Positions 53,930-64,000 of a stretch of DNA of 64,000 nt are shown piece after piece. Each line of letters begins with the position of its first letter. Within the stretch, counting starts at the first letter, position 1. The position numbers and the translations under genes were made by a program. This stretch comes from Anas platyrhynchos (Eukaryota > Chordata > Aves > Anseriformes > Anatidae): positions 2,918,501 through 2,982,500 of the forward strand of contig NC_092617.1 of the NCBI RefSeq assembly GCF_047663525.1, read 5' to 3'. The notes under the pieces were generated by a model. It did no database searches and was not told where the DNA came from. It saw only the letters and a list, made by a program, of their open reading frames with translations.

Positions 53930-54399
53930 AGGAGTCATTTCAGTCTCAAAAAAGGAGTAGGCAACAGATGTGAGGCACGTACTCTGAGGTCATGAAAGCC
54001 ATCAGAAAGCTGCCCCTACGAAGATGACTGATATGGGGAAGTCAGGAGAAGCCTGGCGAGGAGAGATGTGAGATTTGGAGTAGGGAAAAGGAGTTTGGCC
54101 AGCAGAAATTAAAGATTTCTGTGAGGTTAGAACATTCAGGCAATGTTGATTCTGCTGTAACTGTGATTTAAATAGTCATGTAAAGCCCTTCCCCTATTTT
54201 AACTAGTGACATTAATCTGCAAACGTAAATGCTACTCCACACCCTGCAGGAATCCACTACTCTTAAGCCTGATCTCAAAGTATCCCTTGAAGCCAAAACT
54301 CAGCCCATAGCCCCTTTCCCTTACCTTTACTCTTTTGCTCACCCAGATCTGATCCGCTTGTGGGCCAAAAGAAGGAGATGGTGGGAATCCTCTGAAGAG
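53930..54399 (+). repeat. T block
   Basis: Parallel to 24071-24810 and 46840-47430 (AGGCACGTACTCTGAGGTCATG, then GGGGAAGTCAGGAG). No gene. Confidence 0.55.
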
Positions 54400-54940
54400 C
54401 TCAGCTCTGCCTCAGCATCTCCTGCCCCAGCAGCAGGAATGCGACTGTGGCAGTGACTGTGAGGTCACTTCTGTCTGTAGGTGGCAGGTCAGCCTTGACT
54501 TCTCCCTGGGAGCTGCACTTTTGGGCTGACATCTGGCAGTGGCCCTGCTAGGCCAGCAGAAGGCACCTGCTTGGCATGCTGACTGGTGGATCCCCTCTGC
54601 CTCCAGAGCCAGGAGGACCCAGGCAGAAAGAAGGCCCCAACATGTGTTGTCCTGTCCCTTCTGCTTGAGTCCATGGCTGGGCAGGAGGAGGCAGAAGGCT
54701 TGGAAGATGCGGCTGAGGTGACTTGTGTCTGCTTGGCTGAGAGGCCGCAAGGAGCCTGCTGGGTTGGGATGCCTACTTCAGGAGTAGTTTCCACCCTGAT
54801 GGAGCTTCCTTTGGTAGTAGGAAAGAGCAGGAGAAAAAAAAAAAAAAAAAAACTGCCACAAAATGTTCCATGGAAGGCTGGCACTGGTCACAAGGAGGAA
54901 GAAATGTCCCTCAAAGGGTCGTGCTGTAGTGCCACAGGTC
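54400..54940 (-). repeat. U block copy 6
   Basis: Reversed U block with a small deletion (GCACAAGGCTTGGCTGTG text missing) and an A-run of about 20 at 54834-54853. The A-run is at the same spot as in 38285-38575. Confidence 0.6.
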
Positions 54941-55989
54941 ACCCTCTGATAAGACCCTGGCTTAGTGTTTCAAGGAACAGCTGCTCAGGGCTGACCAGAT
55001 GTCGGTGAAAGCAAGGCATGAAAGCAAGATGGTGAACTGAGATGGGTGTCTGCAGACTTTAAGAAAATAGGGTGATGTTTGGGACAGCATAGGAAAGCCT
55101 GCCGAGGAGAAGGCAGAGGGTGCTGGCAAGAATGGCAGGCCCCAACAGCCCTGAATTTTTTGTCCCCTTGGCTAGAGCTATGAGGAGATGTTATATTCAT
55201 TGTAATGGGGCTTCATGGATTCCTTTCAACCCTGTGCAGCAGCTCAGAGGTGTCACACCACTGTTCTTCTCATGGCATCACACTGCCCATCACAGCCCAC
55301 AGACCCCAGGAAGAGCCTTGACCCAGACATAGGGGTGCAGGATCTCCCCTTCCAGTGGCTCCGGTCAGGCCTTGGCTCTTCTGTTTCACCAAAATCAACC
55401 AAGATTTTTCTCAGTGCAGTGCTTTGCCTGTCTGTAATCATGGAGTCCAATTATCCACCCTAACGCATCCCTGGGGAGGCTTTGTTAGTAACAGCCCTCA
55501 CTGGGGCCCATTAATACTCCAAGTCACTTCAGCTTTTCCTTCTGACTTTACTTTCTCTAGCAGTTGCATCATTCACCTCTCAGTACCTGAGCTTCATAGA
55601 CTCAGCACCAAAATACACCATGGAACTCATTAAAATGCAGAAACTCCTAATATCTCTTCCATAGTTTTCTTCAAGGCTTCATGCCTTGTGTAGCTAATTA
55701 CAGAGCTTGCATGATGTAGTCAAAGAAGATTACAAAAAGCACCTAATAAAAAATCTTTTGTACTTTTAAAGGTTGAATTTTGCTACATTTCAGTTTTGAA
55801 CCTCATTGTCCTCTTGCTATTCATCCAGGGTGACTTCTTTGGAGACCTCCATAGGGAGGAAAAGCAGAGTCTGGAGGTCTGACACCTCCACTGCCAGCAG
55901 TGGTCTTTGTCCCTGTAACTGCAGCCCAGCCCTGTACATGAAAGCCTTTCTAAGACAAGTCACGTGTTGTTTTTATTATTTTTTTTTTT
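54941..55989 (-). repeat. V block copy 3
   Basis: Reversed relative of 13643-14690 and 26607-27760. The best match is around 55480-55640 (CACTGGGGCCCATTAATACTCC, CTCATTAAAATGC). No gene. Confidence 0.65.
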
Positions 55990-56095
55990 TTATAAAATAA
56001 AATAAAAAATAAAATAAAATAAAATAAAATAAAATAAAATAAAATAAAATAAAATAAAATAAAATAAAATAAAATAAAATAAATAAAATAAAATT
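55990..56095. repeat. (TAAAA)n microsatellite
   Basis: Reverse complement of the TTTTA arrays at 13541 and 26499, again next to a V block. Confidence 0.98.
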
Positions 56096-56329
56096 GTAAT
56101 GACCATTGGAACCAGAGAAATACAGATTAAGTATCAGTAGGTACCTGGTCATCCATGGTTTCTCTTGGGTCTTTGGAAAACTCAGGGTGAAAAGTAAAGA
56201 CATCTACTTTTTTTTACCCTACTCTATTGTCCAGTCAATAGAGTAGGGCAGTCCTACTTCCTGTGCTGTAGATGCAGAAGGCAAAAAGAATTGCATTGTG
56301 CCTGACACTACCCAAGTACGTGTAACCCA

Positions 56330-56745
56330 GGACAAATCTTACAAGGAGCAGCTGAGGGAGCTGGGATTGTTCAGCCTGGAGAAGAGGAGGATCAGGGGTG
56401 ACCTTTTTGCTCTCTACAGCTACCTCAAAGAAGGCTGTAGAGACGTGGGGGTTGGTCTGTTCTCCCACGTGCCCAGTGACTGGACGAGGGGGAATGGGCT
56501 AAAGTTGTACCAGGGGAGGTTTAGGTTGGATATTAGGAAAAACTTTACTGAAAGGGTTGTTAGGCATTAGAATGGGCTGTCCAAGGAAGTGGTTGAGTCA
56601 CCATCCCTGGAGGTCTGTAAAAGACATTTAGATGTTGAACTTAGTGATATGGTTTAGTGGAGGACTGCTTAGTGTTAGGTCAGAGGTTGGACTAGGTGAT
56701 CTTGAAGGTCTCTTCCAACCTAGATGATTCTGTGATTCTGTGATC
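56330..56745 (+). mobile_element. CR1 LINE 3' part
   Basis: ORF2 end ([28 protein letters not shown]) to the tail ATTCTGTGATTCTGTG at about 56723-56740. 5' truncated. Confidence 0.93.
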
Positions 56746-56799
56746 ATCTAGTCAAACCTTCTTCTATGGACAGAGACAATTTCCATTAGATTAGGTTTC

Positions 56800-57560
56800 C
56801 CAAAGTCACCTGCTAACTGGCCTTCAACTAGGGCTCACTTTTCTGGGTTAGAGATTAAGCAACGATTTATTGGGAGGATAAGGTGTCAGGTCTGTGGCTG
56901 GGGTATGGACAAGCTTTGTGGTTTATGGATTTCTTTAGGTCTGCGAAGAAGTCGTCTAGGGTTAAATAAAGTGTTTTAATGCTAGTGTTAAGGGAAGGGA
57001 TTAGGATGAGCAAGAGAGTAAAGGTAAGGAAAGGGGCTATGGGCTGAGTTCTGCTTGAAGGGATACTCTGAGGTCAGGTATTACTGCAGTGGATTTCTGT
57101 CAAGGTGTTGGAGCAACATTCAGGTTTTGGGATTAGGGTTACTGGTCAAAATAGTGTAAGGGTTTTACATGACTGTTTTAAGCCAGTTTTAAAGCACCAT
57201 CAACATTACATGAAACCTCTTACCTCTACAAAATCATTAATTTCTGCTTCCCAAGCTCCTCTTCCCTCCCCCAAATCTCACTTCTCTGGTGGCCAGGCTT
57301 CTCCTGTTGTCCTCATATTGATTATCTTATTGGGATCAGCTTTCTGGTGGCTTTCATGGTCTCAGAGTATCTGTCTCACTCTGCCGACTACTCTGTTCCT
57401 GAGACAGAAGTGGTGTTGTAGTCAGTAGGGAAAAGGGAACAAAGTTCTGTAGGAGCATCCTGCATGTGCCCATCAGCTCTGCGCCTCTACAAAAATTTAC
57501 ATCCTATATACAAGCGTTGGTTCCAGAATGACTCCTATGGATCCAGGTTAATATCTCGCA
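56800..57560 (-). repeat. T block (reversed)
   Basis: TTAGG-rich text 56830-57170 and the CCATATTGATTATC-like, CCAGAATGACTCCTATGG text 57290-57560. Reversed relative of 24071-24810. No gene. Confidence 0.55.
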
Positions 57561-57656
57561 GGCCCTGATGCAGGATTTACCTCCCCTCAGGCATCTTGGA
57601 GGCAGTAGCCACCCCTAAGGAGAAAACTAAAAAACAGCTATGAGGTATGAATTTAG

Positions 57657-58290
57657 TCAAAATTTGAGATCTCTGACATGACAACCAGAGGTGTTGCTCT
57701 GCAGAGCGAGGGGGCTGTGGTGCCTGGGGCATGAGGGCACTCTGCAGGGCCATGCTGGGCAGGCTGGGAGGCAGACCCAGCTCATGGGGTCACTGCCATT
57801 GCCCCAGGGCTGCAAGGAATCACTCGCCAGGCTCCTTTGCTGGGGCTGCTGTGTGCCCTGGGGCTGCAGAGCTCTCCTCTGCCAGCTCACAGCAGATTGA
57901 GCACTTGAGCTCTGGTCAGTCCACCTCGGAAGAGATCCCCCCTTAGGAGGGAAGTGCTGCAGTGGAGGCCAGCTGTGCCACTGCCGTGCCCACTGCCTGT
58001 CCCTGCCTGCAGTCCCAGCATAGCCCCACAGCAGCACTGGCACCAAGCTCCAGGAACAGCTGGGCCTGACCCCACCAGCAGGGCTCAGCAGGACAGGGCA
58101 GCAGTGGCAAGATGACAGCTCTGCATGCCCCAAGCGCTGGTGCTCCCTGGCCGTGCTGCTGGGATGGGACTCTTTTCCTCTGCACCCCTGCACATGGGCA
58201 CTGCCCCTGCAGAGCCAGGCCTGGTCTCAGAGGAAGGATGTCAGAATAAGACGGCAGTGCAGACTCCTTCCTTAAGTTCACAGATAGACG
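57657..58290 (-). repeat. W block copy 2
   Basis: Reversed W block, downstream of OR7 as copy 1 is downstream of OR6. Same two frames open (57657-58193 and 57943-58281). Confidence 0.6.
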
Positions 58291-58508
58291 GGCTCTTTTT
58301 GTATAGTTGCTAAGCTAGACTTTAAAACTACATACTTAAGCGGAATTGGGATGAATAATATCATTTTAGTGGGTAACATTAACCGAACTAAAACTAAGGA
58401 AATTGAGTAATAAAATTGCACACAAGCACACAAACAAAAAGAAACAGTCTATAGGCCGTTCCTATAACAAGTAACATTATGACTCATCTGCAGAAGCAGA
58501 CTGACCAC

Positions 58509-59441
58509 TTATTCTCCTGCAACACATCTAAACATCAATTTCCACAAAGCTTCCTTGAGCTCCTGATTCCTCATACTGTAGACGAGAGGATTCAATACTG
58601 GAGGCACCACCGAATATAGAACTGCCATCACCAGGTCCAAGGATGGCGAGGAGATGGAGGGGGGCTTCAGGTAGGTAAACAGGACAGTGCTGACAAACAG
58701 GGAGACCACGGCCAGGTGAGGGAGGCACGTGGAAAAGGCTTTGTGCCGGCCCTGAGAAGAGGGCATCCTCAGCACTGCCCTGAAGATCTGCACATAGGAG
58801 AAAACAATGAAAATAAAACAACCAAATGTTAAAGTCAAACTAAAAAGAAGTGCACCCACTTCCCTGACGTAGGTATCTGAGCAGGAGAGCTTGAGTATCT
58901 GAGGGATTTCACAGAAGAACTGGTCCACAGCATTGCCTCGGCAGAGGGGCAGGGAAAATGTGTTGGCCGTGTGCAGGACAGCAGTGAGAAAGCCACTGCC
59001 CCAGGCAGCTGCTGCCATCTGGGCACAAGCTCTGCTACCCACGAGGCTCCCGTAGTGCAGGGGCTTGCAGATGGCAACGTAGCGGTCGTAGGCCATGACG
59101 GTGAGGAGACAATACTCTGCTACAACCAACAAAACAAAGAGAAAGAGTTGGGCAGCACATGCTTCATAGGAGATGGCCCTGGTGTCCCAGAGGGCATTGG
59201 CCATGGCTTTGGGCAGAGTGGTGGAGATGCAGCCCAGGTCGAGGAGGGCGAGGTTGAGGAGGAAGAAGTACATGGGGGTGTGGAGGCGGTGGTCGCAGGC
59301 TACGGCGCTGAGGATGAGGCCGTTGCCCAGGAGGGCAGCCAGGTAGATGCCCAGGAAGAGCGCGAAGTGCAGGAGCTGCAGCTCGCGCGTGTCTGCAAAT
59401 GCCAGGAGCAGGAACTCAGTGACTGAGCTGATGTTGGACAT
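58509..59441 (-). CDS. OR7: olfactory receptor, OR14-like, intact
   Basis: 310 residues in one exon on the minus strand from ATG at 59441 (MSNISSVTEF) to the stop at 58509-58511. A farther upstream ATG at 59528 is in frame, but the predicted acceptor (TCCTTGGATAG near 59463, followed by GACCCCATGCCC) lies between, as in OR1 and OR2. NIS site, [23 protein letters not shown] and NPLVY are intact. The TM3 start reads SYEAC where the others have SYQGC. It is the most divergent of the open copies in TM3 and the C-tail. Odorant receptor by family; ligand unknown. Confidence 0.96.
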   Translation of the reverse strand: MSNISSVTEFLLLAFADTRELQLLHFALFLGIYLAALLGNGLILSAVACDHRLHTPMYFFLLNLALLDLGCISTTLPKAMANALWDTRAISYEACAAQLFLFVLLVVAEYCLLTVMAYDRYVAICKPLHYGSLVGSRACAQMAAAAWGSGFLTAVLHTANTFSLPLCRGNAVDQFFCEIPQILKLSCSDTYVREVGALLFSLTLTFGCFIFIVFSYVQIFRAVLRMPSSQGRHKAFSTCLPHLAVVSLFVSTVLFTYLKPPSISSPSLDLVMAVLYSVVPPVLNPLVYSMRNQELKEALWKLMFRCVAGE

Positions 59442-60540
59442 CTGCTGTTTCTGGGCATGGGGTCCTATCCAAGGAGGGACAAGGCAGTAAGAAGGCACAA
59501 CAAAAGTATATGATAATTTATGTTTCAATTTCGGCCTCTAAGAAGAGATTAGGCAGGTTCACTTCAGGAGCTCTTACTGTTGCTTGGTGACGGTGTCCCT
59601 GGGAGCAGGGGACTCTGCTGTAGGCAGTGCAGTTAACAGTTCTTACCTATAGAAAGTAGTGAAGAGGAACATGGAGTATTCTCACAATATTTTAACTCTT
59701 GAAATGAACAAATTGTTGCTCCCAAATCACCTAACGGCAGAGAAGGGCTGTGGTCATTTCTTTTTCCTATACTGTCATTCCTGCTGCACTACAAGCAAAA
59801 CCTTGTGGATCCTCAGAGTCACAGATACTATTCCTCTAGTGCAGAGTGTACTTCAGAGAGCACAGCCAGTCTGTCCATCCGTTCTGGTCTCAGCTGCGCT
59901 GTGCTTGTGGGAGAGAATAGCAGGGATTGTCCCAGGGAAGTGCCTGAGCCCTCCCTCACACAGCATTTCTAGCAGGAGCTGCCTCACACCTCCTGCCCAT
60001 ATCCTTGCTGGGAACTGGTTCTGTGTTCCCACATCTCTTCCTTGTCCATGCTAACAGACCCCATACCACAAGCCGTGTGCTCACACTCACTCAGATTCGC
60101 CTCCACTGCAAGAATTAGGCACTTAGGGCACTGAATCCAAAAAAGCCTTCCTCCTCAGACTAACCAAGCCTCAGTCTTCCTCCTGAAATGCCCATTCATA
60201 AATGCTACTCTCTAAAGCTTATCCTAGTCCAAATTACAAAGAGTGAGACCCACCCTGACAGACGCTATCAGCCATTAGATGTGCCAGCTGTAGAAGACCC
60301 CTCTGGCAGCCCCACCTGCATGGCCCTGCTGCCAGAACCTCACGGTGCCAAGAGCCTGCAGATGTGTCCTGCCACACGCTGCCCTCTGTTGTTGCGCTCC
60401 TCAGTGCCTCCAAGCCCTCTCTCCTTCTGTCCTCTCTGTGTGCCAGCTGCGGTCAGAGCCCCCAGCCCTGCTGCGCTGTGCAGAGGAGCTGCTCCTGGGC
60501 ACAGCTGTCTCTCTGCACCATGGCCCTCTTGTCACGAGCT
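59442..60540 (-). other. OR7 5' flank, proximal part (P block, A type)
   Basis: 60290-60540 matches 21160-21400 and 42660-42900 (CACACGCTGCCCTCTGTTG). The part nearest the gene is like OR2's. No coding gene. Confidence 0.55.
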
Positions 60541-61580
60541 CTCTCTGTCCCACGAGCCCGGCCCAGATCAGCAGCACAGCACCAGCCCAAGGCACTGCAA
60601 TCACCCCTCTGGGGGCTTGCCTGATGAGCCCACGAACCTCAGGCACTCAGAGACAATTGAAGACATCTCTCCAGAAGTGCAAGTCAGAGGCAAGTTTCTT
60701 GCAGTGTTCCCCTGAGGGCCAGCACTGACACAGCCTCCCTTGGAGCTCATTAGAGCAGAACCCTGGAGGCAGTGAGGACAAGGAGACAAAGGCAATGTGA
60801 AGGTGACACTGGTGTGTAGACAAACTGGATGTGTGTCACCAAGCACAAGGGCCAGGCCTTGACCTCCAGCCCCTGGCACAGGAGATCCTTTCCCTTCACA
60901 CCTTGCTCAGAGCTTTTTGTGGGGCAGTAGGAGATGGGGATGTGCATGGCCAAGTGCAGGAGAATGGTATGACCCCTGCCTGGTTCAAGGTTGGGGGCGA
61001 GGAGGCAATGAGGCCCTGGTGCTTTAACAAGAAGCTCATAGGCCATATAGGCCTCAGTGGCACAGACAATAGCCTTAGCTATGGACACAAAGACCTGAGT
61101 CCTGTTGGGACTTTCAGCATTGCCATAGCCCTTATTCTTCTCCAAACCAGGCTGTCTAAGGGACTCCCTGACCTGCACCTCTTTACTGGCTATTTGTAGG
61201 CACTTGTCTGTGTGGTGTCACACCGGGTCTCAGCTGAGTCTGATAACTCAGATCTTCTTGGTGGCCATGTTCCTTGTAGGGCAGCTCTGTAGGAAGCTGG
61301 CCTGGTTCCTGGTGAACAGGCACCACTGCTCGTATGGCGTCCCTCGTGGTGCTCAGGCCATCCTCCTCCTGGGCACTGCTCACTCTGCAGGGTCCCACTC
61401 TGCCTGGATATGTGGGGTTACTCTTCATCCGTGCAGGACTGGGCTCTTCTCCTTGTAAATGCCGAGAGGTTTCTGTAGGCAAAATCCTGCAGTTTCTCAA
61501 GGTTGCCCCACACTGATGCTCCATTCTGTCAGCTCTTCATGTCTACAGGCAGACAGTTCAAACTTTGTGTGTGATTGTGC
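60541..61580 (-). other. OR7 5' flank, distal part (P block, B type)
   Basis: From about 60541 the text switches to that of 48600-49480 reversed (GCACCAGCCCAAGGCACTGCAATCACCCC, then GACAATTGAAGACATCTCTCC). This means an A-type proximal half joined to a B-type distal half. The exon-1 donor segment of the B type lies on the missing side, so the leader of OR7 must differ from those of OR4 and OR6. Confidence 0.55.
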
Positions 61581-61990
61581 TATCTCTGACAAGACAGCAG
61601 CATCAGGACTTGCAGGAAAGTTTGGACAATACAGGAGTAACCAGTTGAATGGCATTGCAGCACAGAGTCACAGAAGGGTAGGGGATGGAAGGCTGCCAGG
61701 TTCCATCTCTTCTGTGCTTCGTTCTCATGCATGCTGTCAGTTTGTCTGGAGCTGTGTCCTGAATGTTCTGGGGTTGTGCAGGTCAAAACTAGAAGGGCCA
61801 AAGCCTAGTTGGAGCTCAATTTGTATATTACTGTCAAAGACAATAAAAACTGCTTATAGAAATACTTCAAATAAAGGAAGATTAGGGAGAATCATCATCA
61901 TTTGTTGGATGTGGGGGGAAACCTGGTAACAAGAAAGGAGGTAAAGGTTGAGGCTCTTAATGCTTTCTTTGCCTCTGACTCTAGCAGCAA
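61581..61990 (+). mobile_element. S block: old CR1 ORF2 relic
   Basis: Plus-strand text KTIKTAYRNTSNKGRLGRI and KVEALNAFFASDSSSKT. It is the same relic as 38576-38930 and 48061-48420 in the opposite direction, again flanked by U. Confidence 0.65.
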
Positions 61991-62640
61991 GACCAGTTGT
62001 TCCCCTGGACATTTCTTCCTCCTCACGGCTGGTGGAAACAGTCCAGGGTGCACTTTTTGGCAGTTTTTCTCTCCTGCTCTTTCATATTACGAAAGTAAAC
62101 TCCATCAGAGTGGAAACCACTCCTGAAGTAGGCAGCCCAACCCAGCAGGCTCCTTGTGGCCTCTCAGCCAACCAGACACAAGTCACCTCAGCAGAAGCTT
62201 CCAAGCCAGGGGCCTACTGCTGGCCTTGCAGCTTCTTGGCTAGACACAGCCAAGCCTTGTGCCTCCTGCTGTGCAGTCATGGACTCAGGCAGAAGGGACA
62301 GGACAACCCATGTTGGGGCCTTCTTTCTGTCTGGGTCCTCCTGGCTCTGGAGGCAGAGGGGATCCCCCAGTCAGCATGCCAAGCAGGTGCCTTCTGCTGG
62401 CCTAGCAGGGCCACTGCCAGATGTCAGCCCAAAAGTCCAGTTCCCAGGGAGAAGGCAAGGGTGACCTGCCACCTCCAGACACAAGTGACCTCACAGTCCC
62501 TTTCTGTGACACGTTCCTGCAGCTGCCTTATCAAGTGCAGAGACAGAAGTGACCTCACAGTCCCTGCAACAGTCACATTCCTCCTGCTGGGGCAGGAGAT
62601 CTTGAGGTAGAGCTGAGCTCCTCAGAGCATCCCCACCCAT
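61991..62640 (+). repeat. U block copy 7
   Basis: Complete block with the longest frame of the set (220 codons, 61948-62610) and the second MDSGRRDRTT frame (62156-62464) also open. It shows SIRVETTPEVG, QALCLLLCSHG, CQAGAFCWPSRATA and CRDRSDLTVPATV text. No known family. Confidence 0.65.
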
Positions 62641-63119
62641 CTCCTCCTTGTGGCCTAAAAGCTGATCAGATCCATGGCCCCTCACATCCATCTTTGAATG
62701 CCATGTTACTGCAGAACAGCCTCACAGTTCCTGCCTTGCCCCTAGGGAAAAAGAACCTAAATTTAAAGGTTAGGAAAAGGGTTAAAGGTGAGGAGGTTAA
62801 TGCACGGGAAGACAGGCTTTGGATGTTAGTTGTTCTTTTATGGCATTAGGGATTACAGCAAACTTTTCTGTGTTAGAGATTAAGCAAATTTTTAGTAGGA
62901 GGGTTTGGTGTTCTGCTTGGGGTGTCAGCTCTGTGGTTAGGGTATGTGCAAGCTCTTTGGTTTAACATTTTGTTTAGATCTGCAAGAATACTAGAGTTAA
63001 TTATAGCATTTTAATGCTAGTGTTAAGGACAGGGATCAGGCTGAGCAAGAGTGTAAAGATAATGGAAAAAGGGTTTGGACTAAAATTTCTGAAGCACCAC
63101 TGACCTCATAATACCATAC
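62641..63119 (-). repeat. T block at the right side
   Basis: TTAGG/GTTAAGG-rich text (62740-63090), reversed relative of 32030-32340. No gene. Confidence 0.55.
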
Positions 63120-63700
63120 CTACAAAACACCTCCTTTTGGGGACAGGACCTGCCCACCTACAAGTAATCTGGCTGTGATCCTTGCAGCATTGATGATGGG
63201 CTCCCAGCCTCTCTGAGGAGCCAGTTCCGTGCCAGTCCTGTAAGGTACTTGGGCCAGAGGGACCTCCTGCCCTGTGCCTTTTGGTGGTCTCTCAGATCCT
63301 TGCTCTAAGTGAAGATCACGCTCACATCCAGAAGCCCTGTGCATGAAGCTGGCCTGGAAAACACTTGGGGAAGCACCTCCCAGCCCCAGTCCCAGCCCCA
63401 GCCCCAGCCCCAGCCTCAGCTGGTGGAGCTGCTCTGTAGGGTGAGGGGGACGGGATTCCTGGGGCACTAGACACTCTGCAGGGATGTGCTGGGCAAGCTG
63501 GGAAGCAGACCCAGCTCATGGAGTCACTGCCATTGCCCCGGGGCTGCAAGGAATCACTCGCCAGGCTCCTTTGCTGGGGTTGCTGTGTGCCCTGGGGCTG
63601 CAGAGCTCTCCTCTGTGTGCTCACAGCAGATTGAGCACTTGAGCTCTGCTCAGTCCACATACGACAGGCTCACGCTCTGCGGGCTCCATTCACTGCTGTC
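63120..63700 (-). repeat. W block copy 3, partial
   Basis: Reversed W block with a (CCCAGC)n run at 63380-63418. By analogy with OR6 and OR7, it may be the 3' flank of a further minus-strand OR beyond the right edge. Confidence 0.55.
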
Positions 63701-64000
63701 CCCTGGGCTCACAAATCCCCATCAAAGGAGTCTTGTGAGCGATCTGTTACAGCCCTGGGGCAATGGCAGTGACATTTCCTTGTTTCTCACATCCTTCTCA
63801 CAAGAATTTCTCCTGGCCGTCCCCACTGCCCAACACTGCCTCTCAGGTGGCACTCGGTGACCCTTCAGAAAGGCCTTTGGGCTTACTCAGTTGTCCTGGT
63901 GCTTATTAGCACCTTCCTGGCTCCTTCCAGAGCTTCTTGCCCATTGTGGGGACACTGATTCTGGCTGGGACAGAGTTCCTCTGCAGAGCAGCCCCTGCAG
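63701..64000. other. Right-edge duplicated block
   Basis: 63790-63940 matches 16450-16600 (CACTGCCTCTCAGGTGGCACTC, then GGTGCTTATTAGCACC). No gene is seen. Confidence 0.5.

Noticed and set aside
59442-59528. 29-residue N-terminal extension of OR7 and a 16-residue extension of OR6
   Set aside because: Both begin upstream of the predicted acceptor AG and differ completely from one another, while the MPNISS/MSNISS start is shared.

Overview
The window looks like a bird genome. It carries seven closely related olfactory receptor (OR) coding regions of the OR14-like type, the group known to be massively expanded in birds as the gamma-c clade. They are embedded in avian-type CR1 LINE fragments, whose 3' ends repeat units such as ATTCTATG or ATTCTGTG, and in endogenous retroviral LTRs that open with TGTCCTGGTTTCAG and close with GGTTTAACCACGACA (read on their sense strand). 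The species cannot be named from this sequence.

Layout. 1-1320 holds the 5' end of a minus-strand retroviral element primed by a tRNA-Lys type site. 1321-4056 is OR1 with its upstream flank. 4134-5515 is a decayed copy of the same retroviral family joined to the C-terminal scrap of another OR. 5815-11941 is a 3'-truncated gammaretrovirus-like (class I) provirus on the minus strand with LTR, tRNA-Pro primer site, gag, pol and env relics. 11979-13235 is an 11-bp-period minisatellite followed by CR1. 13236-18850 and 22600-30100 consist mostly of duplicated non-genic blocks. The OR loci are OR2 (18854-19778, minus, frameshifted), OR3 (30295-31139, minus, broken), OR4 (34405-35340, plus, open), OR5 (40610-41545, plus, ATG lost), OR6 (50616-51551, plus, open) and OR7 (58509-59441, minus, open). 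OR1 is open but has lost the Arg of the DRY motif. Short OR scraps lie at 5393-5515, 52030-52290 and possibly 22110-22290.

The intergenic DNA is not random. It is a mosaic of recurring blocks, which I label P (5' leader block of the ORs), Q (3' flank), U (stop-poor GC-rich block), T (CCTAA/TTAGG-rich low-complexity block), S (old CR1 ORF2 relic), V (block next to a TTTTA microsatellite) and W (GC-rich block with GGGGCT repeats). Upstream of the ORs the order T-U-S-P-OR recurs, in the direction of the gene, at OR4 (without S), OR5 (without T), OR6 and OR7. The locus therefore appears to have grown by duplicating units larger than the gene.

The P block of OR4, OR5 and OR6 carries shared splice donors, and every OR has a plausible acceptor 13-28 bases before its ATG. 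This predicts one or two non-coding leader exons spliced to a single coding exon, the usual vertebrate OR design. ORs are chemosensory GPCRs that act one per neuron, so these genes form a reservoir of receptor variants rather than a pathway. Duplication, conversion (OR5 with OR6) and small microhomology deletions (OR2, OR3) are all visible here. Nothing bacterial, no CRISPR and no clearly new protein system was found. The most unusual observations are the leader-exon architecture, the 6-kb-spaced inverted duplication at 36.3-37.8 and 43.9-45.4 kb, and the U block.
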